The notes beneath the pieces were generated by a model. The model saw only the letters and a list, made by a program, of their open reading frames with translations. It did no database searches and was not told where the DNA came from. Source: a virus. From it: a DNA stretch of 35,665 bases. The position numbers and the translations under genes are program-made. Shown here piece by piece: positions 32,985-35,665 of this stretch; within the stretch, counting starts at the first letter, position 1; every line of letters begins with the position of its first letter. The stretch spans positions 1-35,665 of IMG/VR virus record IMGVR_UViG_3300050026_000677; one strand, written 5' to 3'.

Positions 32985-32995
32985 ATAACCTGCAA
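32967..32995 (-). promoter_or_regulatory. Candidate leftward promoter
   Basis: On the minus strand TTGCAG (32995-32990), a 17-base spacer and TACGAT (32972-32967). It overlaps the rightward candidate promoter and would drive the whole leftward block. Confidence 0.4.
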
Positions 32996-33013
32996 GAACG
33001 AAATGAGACGAAG

Positions 33014-33199
33014 ATGAACATCGGCAATTTCATCGACCAGACGTTTTGCTGCGATTGTCTTGATCTGTTGCCGCTGCTTCCGGACGGATCGGTGGACATG
33101 GTGCCGTGTGACCTGCCCTACGGCACCACGCAGAACAAGTGGGATGTGATCGTCCCGTTCGAACTTTGTGCGATTGCGGAAAGACGTTTACGAGAATGA
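33014..33199 (+). pseudogene. Truncated DNA methyltransferase (N-terminal fragment)
   Basis: Sixty-one residues: IDQTFCCDCLDLLPLLPDGS then VDMVPCDLPYGTTQNKWDVI matches the start of N4/N6 DNA methyltransferases, with the catalytic motif IV as DLPYGTT (DPPY class). Homology stops after VPFEL; CAIAERRLRE then leads to a stop. Full enzymes have about 200 residues or more, including the S-adenosylmethionine site, which is missing here. It ends in ATGA overlap with the next gene, so it may now act mainly as a translated leader. It probably arose by deletion near 33160-33195. Confidence 0.7.
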
Positions 33200-34230
33200 A
33201 CCCTTACCCCGAACGAATCGGCGAACTGCACGAATTCCTCGCCGCGCGGTACGGCCAGCGCGACCGGCAGGCTACCGAGATCCTGCTAGCGTGCCTTCTG
33301 GACCCCGCGATCACCGGCGTTCGCAAACCATGGATTGTGGTTGAGACCGACTTTCCGTCGCGCGAAACGGATACCGGCTGGTTCTCGTTCGGTTCCACCG
33401 CTCGTACCCGGTCGCTCGCCGTGCCGCGCGTGGAGCGGCTGAACAAGTGCGAAGAGATTCTGAGCGGATGGTTAGACGAACGCAAGGCCGATCCGAATCG
33501 TGAAGGGATATTCATCGACGCGGAGTACCGGCGCGGCGTGGTCCTGCGTATCAACCCGATCAACCGGATCAACCCGGCCGGCACGTGGCGGGCGATGACC
33601 GCGGCGCTGTACGATACGCTGCTGGCGTCGTCGATACGGTTACGAGTCGATCATCCGAGAAGCGGGATCGCGCTCGGGTACGACAACGGCGCGGATGGCG
33701 AACAGCTCAGTACGCTCACGAGGCGGGTGCTTGATAACACGTTTCGCGAACGTAGAGTCCACGCGGCGGAAGTACCGGCGTCGTTCCTTTATTGGTGCGA
33801 GCTGTTACAACGGCTGGCGCCGCTGCAAACCGACTGGGAGGCGCTGACAGGTCAGATCGCGGCGGTCGCGCGGAACGTCGGTATCCTTTATCACGACGGC
33901 CGCGCGTTCGGTAAAGAGATCGCCGAGCGGTTGCTACGGGACGCCGTACCATACGGAACACGAACGATCCTGGAGGAATCCATCGAGGGTGATAGCAGGA
34001 AGGGAGTGGCGGCGAGCCGTGTTGTTATGAGTTTATCGCTGGCCGCGCGGAACGGACCGGACGCATGGGCGAGGCGCGAGGTGAAGCGGCTGATCCGGGA
34101 GGGTATCCTGAAGCGGAAGGAAGAGTTGAAGCGGAGGACGACCGGGTATCTGTATCATCCGTGGAAATATAGAGTTACGAGCGAGGATTATCGAACGTTA
34201 CTGGATCGAGGTAAGGAGCTACTGGTATGA
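33196..34230 (+). CDS. Unknown early-region protein (344 residues)
   Basis: The ATG at 33196 overlaps the previous stop. The protein begins MNPYPERIGELHEFLAARYG. Residues about 118-127 contain RINPINRINPAG from a triple 9-bp repeat. The middle is helical (WRAMTAALYDTLLASSIRLR). The end (ARREVKRLIREGILKRKEEL, YRVTSEDYRTLLDRGKELL) looks like a winged-helix-type DNA-binding part. It has no nuclease or helicase motif that I can point to. Position in the rightward group suggests a replication or regulatory role; not shown. Confidence 0.6.
   Translation: MNPYPERIGELHEFLAARYGQRDRQATEILLACLLDPAITGVRKPWIVVETDFPSRETDTGWFSFGSTARTRSLAVPRVERLNKCEEILSGWLDERKADPNREGIFIDAEYRRGVVLRINPINRINPAGTWRAMTAALYDTLLASSIRLRVDHPRSGIALGYDNGADGEQLSTLTRRVLDNTFRERRVHAAEVPASFLYWCELLQRLAPLQTDWEALTGQIAAVARNVGILYHDGRAFGKEIAERLLRDAVPYGTRTILEESIEGDSRKGVAASRVVMSLSLAARNGPDAWARREVKRLIREGILKRKEELKRRTTGYLYHPWKYRVTSEDYRTLLDRGKELLV
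33550..33576. repeat. 9-bp tandem repeat, three copies
   Basis: ATCAACC(C/G)G three times, encoding INPINRINP in the 344-residue protein. Confidence 0.8.
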
Positions 34231-34664
34231 GCAAGAAAAGCACTTTGAAAGAGCACGAAAGCGCAATGGACAAGAGGTTCGGCGTCGCACGTGAAGGTAA
34301 TTACAAGTCCAAATACCGGCTTCAAAAGAAAGTAGGGTATGCCGTCCGAGACACCATGAGAGTATCTTCCTTCAAACCATCTCCGAGCGCGCACGCCATG
34401 ACAGCCAGGCAGTTAGCTATAGCAGCCAAGTTCATCATGCACTCGCCCGCCGGGTGCGACGCCGAAGCGTTCCTTGAAGTGTCGCTTGATACAGCGATCA
34501 AGCTCATGGCCGCAGCGGTTCAGAGATGTCGTTTACGCTGCGAGGAATATAAACAACAGGGTATCGATCCACAGATCAAGGTAGTAATTATGCCGGCGAT
34601 CGAGTACTGCGCTGCTGTTTACAAGGAATATAAACTGTTTCGAGGTAAGGTAACGTTACCGTAG
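34227..34664 (+). CDS. Unknown protein (145 residues)
   Basis: It starts by ATGA overlap with the previous gene. The N-terminus is basic (MSKKSTLKEHESAMDKRFGV; YKSKYRLQKKVGYAVRD), the rest helical (AMTARQLAIAAKFIMHSPAG; LDTAIKLMAAAVQRCRLRCE). Four Cys residues are present without a clear metal motif. It might bind nucleic acid; no family recognised. Confidence 0.6.
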   Translation: MSKKSTLKEHESAMDKRFGVAREGNYKSKYRLQKKVGYAVRDTMRVSSFKPSPSAHAMTARQLAIAAKFIMHSPAGCDAEAFLEVSLDTAIKLMAAAVQRCRLRCEEYKQQGIDPQIKVVIMPAIEYCAAVYKEYKLFRGKVTLP

Positions 34665-34673
34665 TTACCGTAG
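34649..34673. repeat. Palindrome and 9-bp direct repeat at gene end
   Basis: GGTAACGTTACC (34649-34660) is a perfect palindrome, overlapping TTACCGTAG repeated twice (34656-34673). The TTACCG core reappears downstream of the cupin gene. Confidence 0.6.
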
Positions 34674-34692
34674 TTCGGTTGCATCGTCTCAC

Positions 34693-34708
34693 CGCGGCTC
34701 GCGCCGCG
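34693..34708 (+). other. Stable GC hairpin
   Basis: CGCGGC and GCCGCG flank the loop TCGC. It lies in the 83-base gap before the 67-residue gene and has no U-run. Confidence 0.4.
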
Positions 34709-34747
34709 TGTTCGAAGATTCAACCTCACGAGAGAAGGAAGAAGGTT

Positions 34748-34951
34748 ATGACAAACGAAGATGTAATCGTCGGCCAGGTATGGGAAAGGCATGACGGCTC
34801 ACGCTTCCGTATCGAGTCGCGCAATCGAGAGTACATTTATTACTGGCTCGCTACAGGGTCAAAACCACAATACAGAGGCATACGTATTGACTTACTACTT
34901 CGCAACTATAATCTACTTTTCGATCCTTACGCAATAAACAATCGCCTGTAA
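34748..34951 (+). CDS. Unknown small protein (67 residues)
   Basis: The ATG at 34748 (MTNEDVIVGQVWERHDGSRF) has GGAAGAAGG upstream; the longer reading from 34679 lacks one. It is a small beta-type fold with REYIYYWLATGSKPQYRGIR. 'G..W...dG..f.v....' starts are common in short phage proteins of unknown role. It precedes the cupin by 16 bases. Confidence 0.65.
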   Translation: MTNEDVIVGQVWERHDGSRFRIESRNREYIYYWLATGSKPQYRGIRIDLLLRNYNLLFDPYAINNRL

Positions 34952-34967
34952 TGAAAGGATGTTTTAA

Positions 34968-35300
34968 ATGGAACGAATTGATAAACGCTGGGGATACGAA
35001 CTGATCCACCATAACGCCGACGGTTACTCGATGAAGACGCTTGTCCTGAAGCGCAGCGGGATCAGCAGCCTGCATTACCATACGAAGAAGACCGAGACAT
35101 TCCTGGTGGTCGAGGGAGGAGTGCTGATCCAGGTCGGCAGCACCATGCACATTCTATCGAAAGGCAAGTCGATCCATATTCCCGCGGGGACGCCGCATCG
35201 GTTCCAGGTAGCGGCCGGTTATGAAGCGGTGATTATTGAGGCGGGAACGATCCACGATGAGGAAGACGTTACGCGGATCGAGGAATCGCGATACCTGTAA
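34968..35300 (+). CDS. Cupin-domain protein (110 residues)
   Basis: AAAGGA precedes the ATG. The metal-binding cupin motifs are clear: LKRSGISSLHYHTKKTETFL (His36, His38, Glu43) and GKSIHIPAGTPHRFQV (His77). The start KRWGYELIHH and end 'EAGTIHDEEDVTRIEESRY' fit the mannose-6-phosphate isomerase / sugar-nucleotide cupin subgroup. It could modify or bind a sugar phosphate, perhaps linked with the glycosyltransferase, but the two genes lie in opposite transcripts. Confidence 0.8.
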   Translation: MERIDKRWGYELIHHNADGYSMKTLVLKRSGISSLHYHTKKTETFLVVEGGVLIQVGSTMHILSKGKSIHIPAGTPHRFQVAAGYEAVIIEAGTIHDEEDVTRIEESRYL

Positions 35301-35324
35301 CCGAAACGATAACCTTACCGAGTT

Positions 35325-35364
35325 ACCGATCGATCGGTTATACCATCCGATCGGTTATACCATC
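35325..35364. repeat. Palindrome and 17-bp tandem repeat
   Basis: ACCGATCGATCGGT (35325-35338) is a perfect palindrome. CGATCGGTTATACCATC occurs twice without a gap (35331-35347, 35348-35364). It is a likely protein-binding cluster. Confidence 0.7.
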
Positions 35365-35379
35365 GGTTCTCATAGGTTC

Positions 35380-35406
35380 GGATAGACGGCGCGGACGCCG
35401 CTATCC
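35380..35406 (+). terminator. Hairpin after the cupin gene
   Basis: GGATAG-A-CGGCG and CGCCG-CTATCC pair (11 bp, one bulged A) over CGGA. It is placed to end the rightward early transcript, but no U-run follows, so factor-independent termination is doubtful. Confidence 0.45.
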
Positions 35407-35470
35407 TCACGCAATATTACAGAACCGCCTTCCCAAAATTATAATCTAAAATTAAAAAGTACGATTATTT

Positions 35471-35492
35471 TTTGTAAGTTGTAACTTACAAA
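35471..35492. promoter_or_regulatory. Operator-like inverted repeat 1
   Basis: TTTGTAAGTT and AACTTACAAA are perfect 10-bp arms around GT, preceded by 40 bases of AT-rich DNA. This is the form expected of a dimeric repressor site. The 35301-35665 stretch has no ORF that I can support. Confidence 0.5.
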
Positions 35493-35590
35493 TGGGGACG
35501 GGGTCAAGCGCACGCCTGCGGCAGCCAACCTCTGACAAATCGCGGTCACTAGCTCCCGCTGGCTGCCCGCATCCACTTACCGAACGATAA

Positions 35591-35608
35591 GACTCATTAT
35601 CATGAGTC
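35591..35608. promoter_or_regulatory. Operator-like inverted repeat 2
   Basis: GACTCAT and ATGAGTC flank TATC. It lies about 100 bases right of the first inverted repeat and before an AT-rich TATATATAG stretch near the window end. Confidence 0.45.
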
Positions 35609-35665
35609 GAGTGACCTGGTTACTACTACGTTTGGTATCATTATATATAGCTGCTAGAGGTGAGT

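Noticed and set aside
1-35665. CRISPR array, insertion sequence, integrase or attachment site
   Set aside because: No regularly spaced repeats, transposase motifs, recombinase motifs or tRNA-end duplications were seen.

Overview
The window is a large piece of a tailed bacteriophage genome (or an intact prophage region) of the short-tailed, podovirus-like type. This rests on a terminase large subunit, a long portal protein, a scaffold and major capsid pair, head-tail adaptor-like proteins, a very large beta-propeller-type tail nozzle protein and several fibre proteins. No sheath, tape measure or tail-tube genes are visible. There is no integrase, tRNA, rRNA, insertion sequence or CRISPR array. 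The host cannot be read directly. Several virion-type genes start with Sec signal peptides of the '...A|Q' kind, and the coding is GC-rich, which fits a soil bacterium such as an Acidobacteriota member; that assignment is inference only.

Layout. Nearly everything from 32.9 kb down to the left edge is on the minus strand and tightly packed, with 1-20 nt gaps and ATGA overlaps. In transcription order it holds unknown small genes (32.9-30.3 kb), a probable small terminase (29.45-30.4 kb), an accessory pair (glycosyltransferase and papain-like cysteine peptidase), the large terminase, a holin-like membrane protein, a KTSC protein, a zinc-ribbon protein, a lysozyme-like murein hydrolase, the portal, two small proteins and a 2-TM protein, three long secreted fibre-like proteins (20.2-13.75 kb), a 500-bp leader with a promoter, hairpins and two or three micro-ORFs, then the head genes (scaffold, capsid, decoration), the adaptors, the nozzle and a second fibre gene that runs off the left edge. 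A single 54-codon gene at 24.85-25.02 kb is on the plus strand inside this block and converges on the end of the terminase.

A divergent promoter region at 32.93-33.01 kb separates the late block from a rightward group of probable early genes (33.0-35.3 kb): a truncated DNA methyltransferase, two unknown genes linked by ATGA overlaps, a 67-residue protein and a cupin. The last 365 bases hold a strong hairpin, a 17-bp tandem repeat and two well-formed inverted repeats in AT-rich DNA, and look like a control region.

The most unusual items are the micro-ORF leader before the head genes, the counter-oriented gene at the terminase 3' end, the signal peptides on fibre-like proteins, a low-GC gene cassette bounded by 12-bp direct repeats exactly at its gene junctions, the peptidase and glycosyltransferase between the two terminase genes, and the pair of short basic paralogues at 7.8-8.3 kb.
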